DNA from: Streptomyces sp. NBC_01591
Lineage (GTDB): Bacteria; Actinomycetota; Actinomycetes; Streptomycetales; Streptomycetaceae
Length of the DNA: 64,000 bases
Direction: 5' to 3'
Assembly (NCBI RefSeq): GCF_035918155.1
Contig: NZ_CP109327.1
Span: forward strand, 3,038,001 to 3,102,000
Shown here: one piece after another, positions 1 through 10,281 of the stretch
How the letters are laid out: the number at the start of each line of letters is the position of its first letter
Position numbering within the stretch: the stretch's first letter is position 1
Notes under the pieces: model-generated
Databases searched by the model: none
What the model was told of the DNA's origin: nothing
The model's input: only the letters and a program-made list of their open reading frames with translations
Translations under genes and position numbers: made by a program

Positions 1-136
1 CGAAGGCCGCTGCGGCGGCCCGCCGGGCGCCGTCCACCGGCGACTCCTCGCCGCCGCGGATGTCCACCGTGATCAATGCGAATGCGATGGCGATCAGCAG
101 CACCAGGAGCAGCCGGCTCTCTCGTGTGTCCCTCAC
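1..136 (-). CDS. mreC: MreC N-terminus (partial, runs off the window)
   Basis: This is the first 45 codons of a minus-strand gene that continues beyond base 1. It starts at GTG (134-136) with a GAGGAAGG ribosome-binding site about 13 bases upstream. The N-terminus reads MRDTRESRLL followed by one hydrophobic helix (about residues 9-24), then a charged periplasmic stretch. A short cytoplasmic tail plus one membrane anchor directly downstream of mreB is the MreC arrangement. MreC is a bitopic protein that links MreB to peptidoglycan synthesis; in Streptomyces the Mre proteins act mainly in spore wall formation. The identification rests on the helix and the position after mreB, because the catalytic-free beta-rich domain is outside the window. 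Confidence 0.75.
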   Translation of the reverse strand, partial: MRDTRESRLLLVLLIAIAFALITVDIRGGEESPVDGARRAAAAAF

Positions 137-231
137 GTGCGGCGGCCGTGCCTTCCTCGTCGGAATGTTCGTGCCTGTATATCAACGATCGGCCGTACGG
201 AGCGGCAGTGTTCCGTACAGCAGACCGCCGG

Positions 232-274
232 GTTGTTCACCTGCGCGTTGTTCACCTGCGCGTTGTCACCTGCG
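232..274. repeat. 15-bp tandem repeat spanning the mreB stop
   Basis: Two perfect copies of gttgttcacctgcgc (232-246, 247-261) are followed by a third copy lacking one t (262-274). The mreB stop codon lies in the third copy, so the duplicated units sit directly behind the gene in the mreB-mreC spacer. Confidence 0.8.
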
Positions 275-1285
275 GGGCTGGGCGTCCAGCACCTGCTGGA
301 GCGCCTCGAACTCCTCGACGCACTTGCCGGATCCGAGCGCCACCGAGTCCAGCGGGTCCTCCGCGATGTGGATCGGCATGCCGGTCTCGCGGCGCAGCCG
401 CTCGTCCAGTCCACGCAGCAGCGCGCCGCCGCCGGTGAGGACGATGCCGCGGTCCATGACGTCGCCGGAGAGCTCCGGCGGGCACTTGTCGAGCGTGGTC
501 TTCACGGCGTCGACGATCGCGTTGACCGGCTCCTCGATGGCCTTGCGGACCTCGGCGGCCGAGACGACCACGGTCTTGGGCAGCCCGGAGACGAGGTCGC
601 GGCCGCGGATCTCGGTGTGCTCGTCCTTGTCCAGGTCGTACGCGGAACCGATCGTGATCTTGATCTGTTCGGCGGTGCGCTCGCCGAGGAGGAGCGAGTA
701 CTCCTTCTTGATGTGCTGGATGATCGCGTTGTCCAGCTCGTCGCCGGCGGTCCGGATCGACTGGGCAGTGACGATTCCGCCGAGCGAGATGACCGCGACC
801 TCGGTGGTGCCGCCACCGATGTCGACGACCATGTTGCCGGTGGCCTCGTGGACCGGAAGACCGGAACCGATGGCCGCCGCCATGGGCTCCTCGATGATGT
901 GCACCTGGCGCGCGCCGGCCTGCGTCGACGCCTCGATGACGGCGCGCCGCTCGACCCCGGTGATGCCGGAGGGCACGCAGACGACGACCCGCGGGCGGGC
1001 CAGGTAGCGGCGCTTGTGGATCTTCAGGATGAAGTAGCGGAGCATCCGCTCGGTGATCTCGAAGTCGGCGATCACGCCGTCCTTCAGGGGCCGTACGGCA
1101 ACGATGTTGCCCGGCGTGCGCCCGATCATCTTCTTGGCCTCGGAGCCGACCGCCAGGATGCCGCCGGTGTTGGTGTTGATGGCCACGACGGACGGCTCGT
1201 TCAGGACGATGCCGCGCCCCCTGACGTACACCAGCGTGTTGGCAGTCCCGAGGTCGATAGCCATGTCACGGCCGATGAACGACAT
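266..1285 (-). CDS. mreB: Rod-shape determining actin-like protein MreB
   Basis: This is bacterial actin of the MreB family, an ATP-dependent filament that directs cell-wall synthesis; in Streptomyces it is needed mainly for spore wall integrity. The N-terminal phosphate-binding motif [11 protein letters not shown] is seen at about residues 8-18. The second phosphate loop [13 protein letters not shown], the RTAGDELD segment and the C-terminal adenosine motif [12 protein letters not shown] are also present. The length of 339 residues is normal. The chosen ATG has a GGGGAA ribosome-binding site about 7 bases upstream. An in-frame ATG seven codons earlier (1306) is the alternative start. The next gene on this strand is mreC. 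Confidence 0.95.
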   Translation of the reverse strand: MSFIGRDMAIDLGTANTLVYVRGRGIVLNEPSVVAINTNTGGILAVGSEAKKMIGRTPGNIVAVRPLKDGVIADFEITERMLRYFILKIHKRRYLARPRVVVCVPSGITGVERRAVIEASTQAGARQVHIIEEPMAAAIGSGLPVHEATGNMVVDIGGGTTEVAVISLGGIVTAQSIRTAGDELDNAIIQHIKKEYSLLLGERTAEQIKITIGSAYDLDKDEHTEIRGRDLVSGLPKTVVVSAAEVRKAIEEPVNAIVDAVKTTLDKCPPELSGDVMDRGIVLTGGGALLRGLDERLRRETGMPIHIAEDPLDSVALGSGKCVEEFEALQQVLDAQPRR

Positions 1286-1517
1286 TGAGTTCCCCTTGTT
1301 CCCCATTGAGGATGCGTCGGGCCTTCCGAGAACGCGATGTGGCTTGTTCTGGTCGGCGAGGTGAGCGCTGTGGGCGTGGAAGATTCCATCGTAGTGCCGT
1401 ATTGACGGACACCGCGCGAGGGTACTTCGCCATTGTGGGCGGAACGGGTGGCTGTTCCACTCATGGTGACGTTACGTCGGAGGGATGCGTTCCCGCGATC
1501 CCGGACCCTATACCGAA

Positions 1518-1543
1518 GGGCGACCGAATTAATTCGGTCGCCC
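1518..1543. terminator. Perfect 26-bp palindrome downstream of ndk
   Basis: The arms GGGCGACCGAATT and AATTCGGTCGCCC form a perfect dyad 33 bases after the ndk stop. It separates ndk from the mreB promoter region (1307-1517), where no gene is visible. It is most likely a factor-independent terminator without a T-tract, as is common in streptomycetes. Confidence 0.75.
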
Positions 1544-1575
1544 CAGGTCATGAGCGCTGTTCGGCTGATCGCGGA

Positions 1576-1989
1576 TCAGACGAGGCCGGGGAAGAAGAGC
1601 TTCAGTTCCCGCTCCGCGGACTCCTCGGAGTCCGAGGCGTGGATGAGGTTCTCCCGGGTGATGGTGCCGAAGTCGCCGCGGATGGAACCGGGCGCGGCGG
1701 CGATCGGGTCGGTGGGGCCGGCCAGCGTACGGATGCCCTCGATGACCCGCTCGCCCTCGGCGACCAGCGCCACGATCGGGCCGGACTGCATGAACTCGAC
1801 GAGCGGCTCGTAGAACGGGCGGCCGACGTGCTCGGCGTAGTGCTGCTCCAGCGTGGCACGGTCGAGGGTGCGCAGCTCCAGTGCGGTGATCCGCCAGCCG
1901 GCCTTGCGCTCGATCCGCCCGACGATCTCGCCGACCAGTCCGCGCCGGACAGCGTCGGGCTTGAGGAGAACGAGGGTGCGCTGGGTCAT
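1576..1989 (-). CDS. ndk: Nucleoside diphosphate kinase
   Basis: The enzyme transfers the gamma phosphate of ATP to nucleoside diphosphates through a phospho-histidine and balances NTP/dNTP pools in the cytoplasm. The 137-residue protein is full length for the family. It carries the N-terminal RTLVLLKPDAVRRGL motif and the active-site NLIHASDS with His117. The Kpn-loop region and the C-terminal ELKLFFPG are intact. It is monocistronic in appearance: a strong hairpin lies on each side (1518-1543 and 2113-2162). Confidence 0.97.
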   Translation of the reverse strand: MTQRTLVLLKPDAVRRGLVGEIVGRIERKAGWRITALELRTLDRATLEQHYAEHVGRPFYEPLVEFMQSGPIVALVAEGERVIEGIRTLAGPTDPIAAAPGSIRGDFGTITRENLIHASDSEESAERELKLFFPGLV

Positions 1990-2112
1990 GGTGTGCGGCT
2001 CCTTGCAGGCATGCGGGTGCGGTGAACCGAGGCTACAGGGGTACGGGGACGGGCCGGCGGCCGGGTTTGGCCACCGGGTGCCGGTTCAGCCACCGGCCGG
2101 AGCCTGGAGCGT

Positions 2113-2162
2113 GTCCGCAGAGTCCCGCCTGGCCCGCGGGCGTACGCCGGGACTCTGCGGAC
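2113..2162 (-). terminator. Hairpin terminator after the DUF4233 gene
   Basis: Fifteen-base arms GTCCGCAGAGTCCCG (2113-2127) and CGGGACTCTGCGGAC (2148-2162) pair perfectly around a 20-base loop. It starts 6 bases after the stop of the DUF4233 gene and so ends the folC operon before ndk. Confidence 0.8.
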
Positions 2163-2167
2163 TCGCT

Positions 2168-2506
2168 CTATGCCGCCTCCTGCGCCGCCCAGCGGGCCTT
2201 CGCCTCGTCGATCTTGCGGCCGTAGTACACCGAGGCCCACCACAGGCCGGCGAAGACCACGCCGAGGATGAACATCATCGGGACCACGAAGCCGCCCAGC
2301 ACCAGGGCGATCTGCAGCGCCCAGCCGAGCTGTATCCCGCCGGGTCGGGTGATCATCCCGCAGAGCAGCACGGTCAGCAGCATGCCGATGCCGCAGACCG
2401 TCCAGACCGTGGCACCGGTCAGGTCGTCGGACTTCATCGCCACGAGTCCGGCGAAGCCGATCACGAAGAACTCGCCGATCAACGTGGATGCACAGAGCGT
2501 ACGCAT
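2168..2506 (-). CDS. DUF4233 membrane protein
   Basis: A 112-residue protein with about four hydrophobic helices and a short charged tail (YYGRKIDEAKARWAAQ). It matches the DUF4233 family, which in actinobacteria is commonly encoded next to folC; the molecular role is unknown. The ATG lies 4 bases after the folC stop, and a GGAAGG ribosome-binding site is inside the last folC codons, so the two genes are probably translationally coupled. A terminator follows directly. Confidence 0.85.
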   Translation of the reverse strand: MRTLCASTLIGEFFVIGFAGLVAMKSDDLTGATVWTVCGIGMLLTVLLCGMITRPGGIQLGWALQIALVLGGFVVPMMFILGVVFAGLWWASVYYGRKIDEAKARWAAQEAA

Positions 2507-2510
2507 GGGG

Positions 2511-4034
2511 TCAGCGCCTTCCCAGAAGCAGCCGGGCCTCGCCGACCGTGATCACGGAACCGGTCACCAGAACACCGGCGCCCGCGTACTCGTCCTCCTC
2601 CTCGGCGAGGGTGATCGCCGCCTCCAGGGCGTCGTCCAGGCGCGGCTCCACCTGGACGCGGTCCTCGCCGAAGACCTCGACCGCGATGGCGGCCAGTTCA
2701 TCGACGTCCATCGCGCGGCCGCTGGAGTTCTGCGTGACGACGACCTCGGCGAAGATCGGCTCGAAGGCTTCGAGGAGTCCCTTGACGTCCTTGTCGCCGC
2801 TGGTGCCGACGACTCCGATCAGCCGGGAGAAGCCGAACGCCTCGGAGAGCCCGTCGGCGGTGGCGCGGGCGCCCGCCGGGTTGTGCGCCGCGTCCAGGAC
2901 GACGGTGGGGCTGCTGCGGACGACTTCGAGGCGGCCCGGGGAGATCACCGAGGCGAAGGCCCGGCGGACCGTGTCGACGTCGAGCGAACCGGGCTGCTCG
3001 GCGCCGATCCCGAAGAACGCCTCCACCGCGGAGAGCGCCACCGCGGCGTTGTGCGCCTGGTGGGCGCCGTACAGCGGGAGGAAGATCTCCTCGTACTCGC
3101 CACCGAGGCCGCGCAGCGTCAGCAGCTGGCCGCCGACGGCGACCTCGCGGGCGACGACGCCGAACTCCATGCCCTCGCGGGCGACCGTGGCGTCGACCTC
3201 GACGGCCTTCTTCAGCATGACCTGCGCGGCGTCGACGGGCTGCTGGGCCAGGATGACCGTGGCGCCCTGCTTGATGATCCCGGCCTTCTCACCGGCGATC
3301 TCGGCGGGCGTGGTGCCGAGCCGGTCGGTGTGGTCCAGCGAGATCGGGGTGACGACGGCGACCGAGGAGTCGATGACGTTCGTCGCGTCCCAGCTGCCGC
3401 CCATGCCGACCTCGACGACCGCGACGTCGACCGGCGCGTCGGCGAAGGCCGCGTAGGCCATGCCCGTCAGCACCTCGAAGAAGGAGAGCCGGTACGGCTG
3501 CTGGGTGTCGACCATCTCCACGTACGGCTTGATGTCCTGGTACGCCTCGATGAACCGCTCGGGGTCGATCGGGGCGCCGTCCAGGCTGATCCGCTCGGTG
3601 ATCGACTGGACGTGCGGCGAGGTGTAGCGGCCGGTACGCAGGTCGAAGGCGCCGAGCAGCGCCTCGATCATGCGGGCCGTGCTCGTCTTGCCGTTGGTCC
3701 CGGTGATGTGGATCGAGGGGTACGCGCGCTGCGGCTCGCCGAGCACGTCCATCAGCGCGGCGATGCGCGTGACGGAGGGCTCCAGCTTGGTCTCGCCCCA
3801 GCGCCCGGCGAGCTCCTGCTCCACGGCGCGCAGCGCCTTGTCCACCTCGGGGTCGGCGGGGCGGGCGGGGACCTCTTCGCCCTGCGGCGGTCCGGAGCGG
3901 GTGCGCAGCGTGCGGCTCCCGGCCTCGATCACCGCCAGGTCGGGGTCTCGCTGGGTCTCTTCGTCGACGATCTCCGCGAAGGTGTCGTCGGAATCGGAGT
4001 TGTCGTGCCGGTCGGAAGGGCGGGGCTCACTCAC
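2511..4034 (-). CDS. folC: Folylpolyglutamate synthase / dihydrofolate synthase
   Basis: A Mur-ligase family enzyme that adds glutamate to dihydropteroate or folates using ATP. The P-loop ITGTNGKTSTARM begins near residue 110. The SPHVQSITERISLDG folate-site segment, the central GMGGSWDATNV motif and the C-terminal VLDAAHNPAGA motif are all present. The GTG at 4032-4034 gives 507 residues with an acidic, disordered N-terminal tail of about 70 residues. This start was chosen because the frame upstream becomes low-complexity and lies within the repeat element. No strong ribosome-binding site is seen, so the start is less certain than the product. Confidence 0.93.
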   Translation of the reverse strand: MSEPRPSDRHDNSDSDDTFAEIVDEETQRDPDLAVIEAGSRTLRTRSGPPQGEEVPARPADPEVDKALRAVEQELAGRWGETKLEPSVTRIAALMDVLGEPQRAYPSIHITGTNGKTSTARMIEALLGAFDLRTGRYTSPHVQSITERISLDGAPIDPERFIEAYQDIKPYVEMVDTQQPYRLSFFEVLTGMAYAAFADAPVDVAVVEVGMGGSWDATNVIDSSVAVVTPISLDHTDRLGTTPAEIAGEKAGIIKQGATVILAQQPVDAAQVMLKKAVEVDATVAREGMEFGVVAREVAVGGQLLTLRGLGGEYEEIFLPLYGAHQAHNAAVALSAVEAFFGIGAEQPGSLDVDTVRRAFASVISPGRLEVVRSSPTVVLDAAHNPAGARATADGLSEAFGFSRLIGVVGTSGDKDVKGLLEAFEPIFAEVVVTQNSSGRAMDVDELAAIAVEVFGEDRVQVEPRLDDALEAAITLAEEEDEYAGAGVLVTGSVITVGEARLLLGRR

Positions 4035-4112
4035 GGGGCCCAGTCTACGGATGGGCACGGACATCGCACGCAGCGCCCGGTGCGGGCACGGATGTCGGAG
4101 GCAGGGTCTTCC

Positions 4113-4293
4113 GTTTGGATCAGGCCGGATCAGGGAGCGGGGTCCGGTGACGTGCATCGCAAGGCGGAGGAGGGAGTCGGATGGGGCCTCCCCTGCTCGA
4201 GCGGAGCCGAGAGCTCGGGGAAGGAGCCCTGGCGACCGACGACAACGCGGCGAGGCGCGGCACCGGGGCACGCGAGCCCGGCCTGATCCAAAC
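4113..4293. mobile_element. MITE-like intergenic element with 16-bp terminal inverted repeats
   Basis: A perfect 16-base inverted repeat, GTTTGGATCAGGCCGG, occurs at 4113-4128 and in reverse complement at 4278-4293. It encloses 149 bp with no convincing reading frame. Inside is a GC-rich palindromic core near 4186-4217, where CCCCTGCTCG faces CGAGAGCTCGGGG. This core closely resembles a palindrome seen repeatedly in Streptomyces intergenic regions (recalled from general knowledge, not searched). No target-site duplication is evident at the ends. It may be a miniature inverted-repeat element, or a conserved structured transcript or terminator. Confidence 0.55.
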
Positions 4294-4309
4294 AAGAGGC
4301 CCTGAAGGC

Positions 4310-4351
4310 GGAGCCCCCGCGCCCCTGGTCGGTCAGGGGTACGGGGGCTCC
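4310..4351 (-). terminator. Terminator hairpin of valS
   Basis: The outer arms GGAGCCCCCG (4310-4319) and CGGGGGCTCC (4342-4351) pair, and the inner arms GCCCCTG and CAGGGGT pair with one wobble around a six-base loop. The hairpin lies 12 bases after the valS stop. Confidence 0.85.
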
Positions 4352-4363
4352 GTGCTCAGGGGA

Positions 4364-7012
4364 TCAGCTCTGCGGCAGGTTCGCCAGCTGGCCGGAGATC
4401 CGCTCGATGTCGGCCTCGGCCTTGGCGAGCCGGCCGCGGATCTTGTCGACCACGTTGTCCGGGGCCTTGCCGAGGAACGCCTCGTTGGAGAGCTTGCCGA
4501 CCGCCTGGGCCTTCTCCTTCTCGGCGGCGCCCAGGTCCTTCGTCAGGCGCTTGCGCTCGGCCTCGACATCGATGGTGCCGGAGAGGTCGAGGGCGACCGT
4601 GGCCCCCGCGACGGGCAGCGACGCGGTGGCGTGGAAGCCCTCCTCGGCGGGCTGGAGCCGCAGCAGCTGGCGGATGGCCGCCTCGTGCGGGGCGAGCGGC
4701 GTGCCGGTCAGGGTGAGCTCGGCCGGGACCTTCTGGCCGGGCTGCAGGCCCTGGTCGGAGCGGAACCGGCGGACCTCGGTGACGACCTGCTGGACGAGGG
4801 CGATCTCCTGCTCGGCCGCGTCGTCGCGGAAGCCGCCCGGGGCGCCGGCCCCAGGAACGGACACAGCCTTCGGCCAGTCGGCGATGACGACGGACTCCCG
4901 GCCGGTGAGCGCGGTCCAGAGCGTCTCCGTGACGAACGGGACGACCGGGTGCAGCAGGCGCAGCATCACGTCGAGGACCTCGCCGAGGACCCGGCCCGAG
5001 ACCTCGGCCGGCCGGCCGCCCGCGAAGAACGTGGTCTTGGACAGCTCGACGTACCAGTCGAAGACCTCGTCCCAGGCGAAGTGCCGCAGCGCCTCGCTGA
5101 GCTTGGAGAACTGGAAGTCGTCGTAGTACGCGTCGACTTCGGCGACCGTCTTGCCCAGCCGGGAGAGGATCCAGCGGTCGGTGACCGACATCTCGTCGGC
5201 GGACGGCAGTTCGCCCTCGATCGTGGCGCCGTTCATCAGCGCGAAGCGGGTGGCGTTCCAGATCTTGTTGGCGAACTTGGCGGAGCCTTGGACCCACTCC
5301 TCGCCGATCGGGACGTCGACGCCGGGGTTGGCGCCGCGCGCCAGGGTGAAGCGCAGCGCGTCGGAGCCGTACTTGTCCATCCAGTCCAGCGGGTTGACGA
5401 CATTGCCGAAGGACTTCGACATCTTCTTGCCGTACTCGTCGCGGACCATGCCGTGCAGGACGACGGTCTCGAACGGCGGGACGCCGTCGTTGACGTACAG
5501 GCCGAACATCATCATCCGGGCGACCCAGAAGAAGAGGATGTCGTAGCCGGTGACCAGGACCGAGTTCGGGTAGAACTTCGCGAGGCTGTCGGTCTGTTCG
5601 GGCCAGCCCAGCGTGGAGAACGGCCACAGGCCGGAGGAGAACCAGGTGTCCAGGACGTCGCTGTCCTGCGTCCAGCCCTCACCGGTGGGGGCCTCGTCGT
5701 CCGGTCCGACGCAGACCATCTCTCCGTCGGGTCCGTGCCAGACGGGGATGCGGTGCCCCCACCACAGCTGGCGCGAGATGCACCAGTCGTGGAGGTTGTC
5801 GACCCAGTCGAAGTACCGCTTCTCCATCTCCTGCGGGTGGATCGTGACCTTGCCGTCGCGGACGGCGTCACCGGCCGCCTTGGCGAGCGGGGCGACCCTG
5901 ACCCACCACTGCATGGACAGCCGCGGCTCGACGGTGGTCTTGCAGCGCGAGCAGTGGCCGACGGAGTGGATGTACGGACGCTTCTCGGCGACGATCCGGC
6001 CCTCGGCGCGCAGCGCGCCGACGATGGCGGAGCGGGCCTCCAGCCGGTCCAGGCCCTCGAACGGACCGGGGACGGTGATGACCGCGCGCTCGTCCATGAC
6101 CGTGAGGAACGGCAGGTCGTGGCGCGTACCGATCTCGAAGTCGTTCGGGTCGTGGGCGGGCGTGACCTTGACGGCGCCGGTGCCGAACTCCGGGTCGACG
6201 TGGTGGTCGGCGACGACGGGGATCGTGCGGTTGGTCAGCGGCAGCCTGATCTGCTTGCCGACGAGGTGCTTGTAGCGCTCGTCGTCGGGGTGGACGGCGA
6301 CGGCGGTGTCACCGAGCATCGTCTCGGCGCGGGTCGTGGCGACGACGATGGTGTCGTCCCCGTCCCCGTACGTCATGGAGACGAGCTCGCCGTCGTCGTC
6401 CTGGTACTCGACCTCGATGTCCGAGATCGCCGTCAGACAGCGCGGGCACCAGTTGACGATGCGCTCTTTGCGATAGATGAGCTCCTCGTCGTACATCCGC
6501 TTGAAGATGGTCTGGACGGCGGTGGACAGGCCCTCGTCCATGGTGAAGCGCTCACGGGACCAGGCGACGCCCTCGCCGAGGCGGCGCATCTGGCCGGAGA
6601 TCTGGCCGCCGGACTCGTTCTTCCACTTCCAGACACGCTCGACGAAGGCCTCGCGGCCCAGGTCGTGGCGGGACTTGCCCTCCTTGCCGAGCTCGCGCTC
6701 GACGACGTTCTGGGTGGCGATGCCGGCGTGGTCCATGCCGGGCTGGTAGAGCGCCTCGAAGCCCTGCATGCGCTTGCGTCGGACGAGGGCGTCGATCAGC
6801 GTGTGCTCGAAGGCGTGCCCGAGGTGCAGGCTGCCCGTGACGTTCGGCGGCGGGATGACGATCGAGTACGGCGGCTTCTCGCTGTGCTCGTCGGCTTCGA
6901 AGTAACCCCGTTCTACCCAGCGCTCATACAGCTTCCCCTCTACCTCGGCCGGTGCGTACTGGGTCGGCAGTTCGGGGTTGCTGGCTGGCGTCTGCTGAGT
7001 GTTCTCGGTCAC
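4364..7012 (-). CDS. valS: Valyl-tRNA synthetase
   Basis: Class Ia aminoacyl-tRNA synthetase that charges tRNA-Val. The HIGH-equivalent is [15 protein letters not shown] at about residues 53-67 and the KMSKS loop is KKMSKSFGN near residue 540. The editing domain ([14 protein letters not shown] and [15 protein letters not shown]) is complete. A C-terminal coiled-coil tRNA-binding tail ([19 protein letters not shown]) closes the 882-residue protein. The GTG at 7010-7012 is the chosen start because the following residues ([10 protein letters not shown]) look like a typical disordered tail. An in-frame ATG at 7045 is the alternative, and neither has a strong ribosome-binding site. No T-box leader is visible upstream. 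Confidence 0.96.
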   Translation of the reverse strand: MTENTQQTPASNPELPTQYAPAEVEGKLYERWVERGYFEADEHSEKPPYSIVIPPPNVTGSLHLGHAFEHTLIDALVRRKRMQGFEALYQPGMDHAGIATQNVVERELGKEGKSRHDLGREAFVERVWKWKNESGGQISGQMRRLGEGVAWSRERFTMDEGLSTAVQTIFKRMYDEELIYRKERIVNWCPRCLTAISDIEVEYQDDDGELVSMTYGDGDDTIVVATTRAETMLGDTAVAVHPDDERYKHLVGKQIRLPLTNRTIPVVADHHVDPEFGTGAVKVTPAHDPNDFEIGTRHDLPFLTVMDERAVITVPGPFEGLDRLEARSAIVGALRAEGRIVAEKRPYIHSVGHCSRCKTTVEPRLSMQWWVRVAPLAKAAGDAVRDGKVTIHPQEMEKRYFDWVDNLHDWCISRQLWWGHRIPVWHGPDGEMVCVGPDDEAPTGEGWTQDSDVLDTWFSSGLWPFSTLGWPEQTDSLAKFYPNSVLVTGYDILFFWVARMMMFGLYVNDGVPPFETVVLHGMVRDEYGKKMSKSFGNVVNPLDWMDKYGSDALRFTLARGANPGVDVPIGEEWVQGSAKFANKIWNATRFALMNGATIEGELPSADEMSVTDRWILSRLGKTVAEVDAYYDDFQFSKLSEALRHFAWDEVFDWYVELSKTTFFAGGRPAEVSGRVLGEVLDVMLRLLHPVVPFVTETLWTALTGRESVVIADWPKAVSVPGAGAPGGFRDDAAEQEIALVQQVVTEVRRFRSDQGLQPGQKVPAELTLTGTPLAPHEAAIRQLLRLQPAEEGFHATASLPVAGATVALDLSGTIDVEAERKRLTKDLGAAEKEKAQAVGKLSNEAFLGKAPDNVVDKIRGRLAKAEADIERISGQLANLPQS

Positions 7013-7152
7013 GGGGGACAGTTTAGGGCCGTCACAGTCATGCACTGAAACCGGTTTGTTGAGTAACGGTGTGACTCCCGGCGCTCCATACGGGTGAGCC
7101 TTCCGTCAGGATGTTCGGAACGCATAAGCATTACGAACAGGGGACACCGCAG

Positions 7153-8187
7153 ATGAGCTACAACCAGCCGGGCCCGTACGGCGGCCAGCCGCCCCAGGGC
7201 CAGCCGGGTCCGTACGGGGGACAGCCGCCGCAGGGCCAGCCCGGACCGTACGGCCAGCAGCCGCAGGGTCAGCCCGGCCCGTACGGCCAGCAGCCGGGCC
7301 CGTACGGCGGCCAGCCCCCGCAGGGCCAGCCCGGGTACGGCTACCCCCAGCAGGCCCCCCAGGGTGTCCCGCCGCAGCAGCAGCCCCAGCCGGGCTACGG
7401 CTACCCGCAGGCCCAGCAGCCCGGCCAGTACGGCCAGCAGCCCCCCACTCCCCCGTACGGCGGCCAGCAGGCCTACGGCACGATGCCGATGCCCCCGGCC
7501 CAGCCGAAGAAGAAGACCGGCCTGATCATCGGCGGCATCGTCGTGGCGCTGGCAGTCATCGGGGGCGGGGTGTACTTCCTGACGTCGGGCGGTGGCGGTC
7601 TCAGCGACGACGGGCCGCACACGCTGACGACTCCAAAGACGGTGCTGGGCGAGTACCACCGGTTCGGCTCAGACGGCGCAGCCCAGAAGCAGGACGACAA
7701 GACCACGAAGGAATTGACGTCCAGCGGCATCGAGAACGGCAAGACCGTCACTGGAATCTACTCGACGGCGGATCTCAGCAAGTTCGACCCCAGTGACCCG
7801 AGCACCATGCCGTCCGAGGCGCTCACAGCGAAGAGCATCACTTATCTCGGCGCGTACGGCAAGATCAGCGATCCGGCCAAGGCACTGGACAAGTTCTTCG
7901 TCTCTCTGAAGAAAAGCGCGTCGGAGGACGAGGAGAAGAAGACCCAGCTCGTCGGCGAGCCGGAGGAGGTATCTCCCTCCGGCTTCGAGAACGGCATCAT
8001 GAAATGCCAGGCCGCCACGGGCCAGGACCTCAAGACCAAGAAGTCGAAGACCGACTGGTTCTGCGCATGGGCGGATTACAGCACCATGGCGATGGTGTCC
8101 CCCGGCAACGCTATGGAGAGCGTGGACAAAGACACGGCGGTCAAGATCACGGCAGATCTCCGCAACGAGATCCGCGTCAAGGAGTAG
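7153..8187 (+). CDS. Single-pass membrane protein with Pro/Gln/Gly/Tyr repeats
   Basis: I do not recognise a named family. The first 118 residues are a low-complexity tract built from GPYGGQPPQGQP and GPYGQQ units, followed by a KKK positive patch. One transmembrane helix follows at about residues 123-145 (TGLIIGGIVVALAVIGGGVYFL). The remaining roughly 200 residues form an extracytoplasmic domain with two Cys that could form a disulfide. The chosen ATG has AGGGGA about 7 bases upstream; a longer frame opens at 7111. The gene is divergent from valS and ends in a 21-bp-arm hairpin. Such tails occur on many Streptomyces membrane proteins and are thought to be disordered cytoplasmic regions. Confidence 0.85.
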   Translation: MSYNQPGPYGGQPPQGQPGPYGGQPPQGQPGPYGQQPQGQPGPYGQQPGPYGGQPPQGQPGYGYPQQAPQGVPPQQQPQPGYGYPQAQQPGQYGQQPPTPPYGGQQAYGTMPMPPAQPKKKTGLIIGGIVVALAVIGGGVYFLTSGGGGLSDDGPHTLTTPKTVLGEYHRFGSDGAAQKQDDKTTKELTSSGIENGKTVTGIYSTADLSKFDPSDPSTMPSEALTAKSITYLGAYGKISDPAKALDKFFVSLKKSASEDEEKKTQLVGEPEEVSPSGFENGIMKCQAATGQDLKTKKSKTDWFCAWADYSTMAMVSPGNAMESVDKDTAVKITADLRNEIRVKE

Positions 8188-8206
8188 CCACCAGGCACCA
8201 CGGCTT

Positions 8207-8253
8207 GCAACGAGGGGCGCCCGCCAGCCCACCTGGCGGGCGCCCCTCGTTGC
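8207..8253 (+). terminator. Perfect 21-bp-arm terminator hairpin
   Basis: The arm at 8207-8227 (GCAACGAGG through GCCAG) is the exact reverse complement of 8233-8253, around the loop cccac. It lies 19 bases after the stop of the repeat-rich membrane protein. The remaining spacer to 8474 is AT-richer than its surroundings and shows no gene. Confidence 0.9.
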
Positions 8254-8474
8254 GAGCCAGTCCTCAAAACGCATCAATACAACAAGGACCGCTTGCCTCA
8301 CTCGCAATGCCCCATCTCAGCAAGTGCACACCACAGGCAAGCAATAAGACGTCTGCCTGGCGCAAATCAGCCAAGAGCTCCACACCGAGTAGCACGCCCC
8401 CCCCCACGTGATTCGATGCAGTCCGATCAAAGCACTCACCTGGCGCACCAGCAGGAACAGGAGTTTTTGCAGCC

Positions 8475-8750
8475 ATGCCTTCCAAGTTCAGCCGCATACT
8501 TACTGGGTTCGCCCTGACCTCAGCACTTTGCGCAGTTCCACTGGCTACTGCCTCACCGGCATCCGCATCTCAAAACGACTGCATTGTTGCCCTTTCCAAG
8601 ATGGGTGTCACCGTAGGACCCAAAGCAAGGCAGGCGTGCAATTGGCCCGCAGATGACTTCGGGATACCCAGCAATGCATGCATGACGCTGCTCGAGCAAG
8701 CAGGAGTAAAGACCTGGGCAACACGCTTCGCTGCGTGCCAGGAAGCCTAA
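8475..8750 (+). CDS. Small secreted four-cysteine protein, function unknown
   Basis: A 91-residue protein with a clear signal peptide: a basic MPSKFSR start, a hydrophobic core LTGFALTSALCAVPLATA and a probable cleavage after ASA near residue 32. The mature part of about 59 residues has four Cys (in NDCIVAL, RQACNWP, SNACMTL and FAACQEA), suggesting two disulfides, and an internal weak repeat (a Gly-Val-x-x segment followed by a Cys). Base composition here is lower in GC than in neighbouring genes. An AGGAG lies about 13 bases upstream of the ATG, and a strong hairpin follows. I do not recognise a family; it could be a secreted inhibitor-like or surface peptide. Confidence 0.65.
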   Translation: MPSKFSRILTGFALTSALCAVPLATASPASASQNDCIVALSKMGVTVGPKARQACNWPADDFGIPSNACMTLLEQAGVKTWATRFAACQEA

Positions 8751-8778
8751 ACACGGCGATAGCAGCAGGATGGACCAA

Positions 8779-8814
8779 CGAGGAAGGGGCGCCCGTTCGG
8801 GCGCCCCTTCCTCG
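8779..8814. terminator. Bidirectional terminator between the small secreted protein and clpX
   Basis: Sixteen-base arms CGAGGAAGGGGCGCCC (8779-8794) and GGGCGCCCCTTCCTCG (8799-8814) flank the loop gttc. It lies between two convergent genes, 12 bases from the clpX stop, and can serve both. Confidence 0.88.
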
Positions 8815-8825
8815 CATACGTACCG

Positions 8826-10124
<1,299 letters not shown>

Positions 10125-10215
10125 GAGGTGCTTCCCCTTCGCCTGGGAGCAGCTTGGTTCAGCGGCTCCTGGTGCCTCTATCCGACGGTACCTTGCCTTG
10201 GCCCCCGTTCGGGCC

Positions 10216-10269
10216 CCCCTTGGCACGGTTCACACGGCCGAGACCGGGCGAACGTGGTGTGCCAAGGGG
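10216..10269 (-). terminator. Inverted repeat in the clpP2-clpX spacer
   Basis: Eleven-base arms CCCCTTGGCAC (10216-10226) and GTGCCAAGGGG (10259-10269) can pair around a 32-base loop. It sits 13 bases downstream of the clpP2 stop, so it may attenuate or terminate the clpP1P2 message before clpX. Confidence 0.55.
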
Positions 10270-10281
10270 TGAAGGCGGACG

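Noticed and set aside
4181..7048. A very long open frame on the plus strand opposite valS
   Set aside because: It is the antisense shadow of a clear valyl-tRNA synthetase; its translation is Asp/Arg/Leu-rich low-complexity typical of GC-rich complementary frames.
7013..7152. Possible T-box riboswitch before valS
   Set aside because: No T-box core, specifier stem or antiterminator was found in the short spacer.
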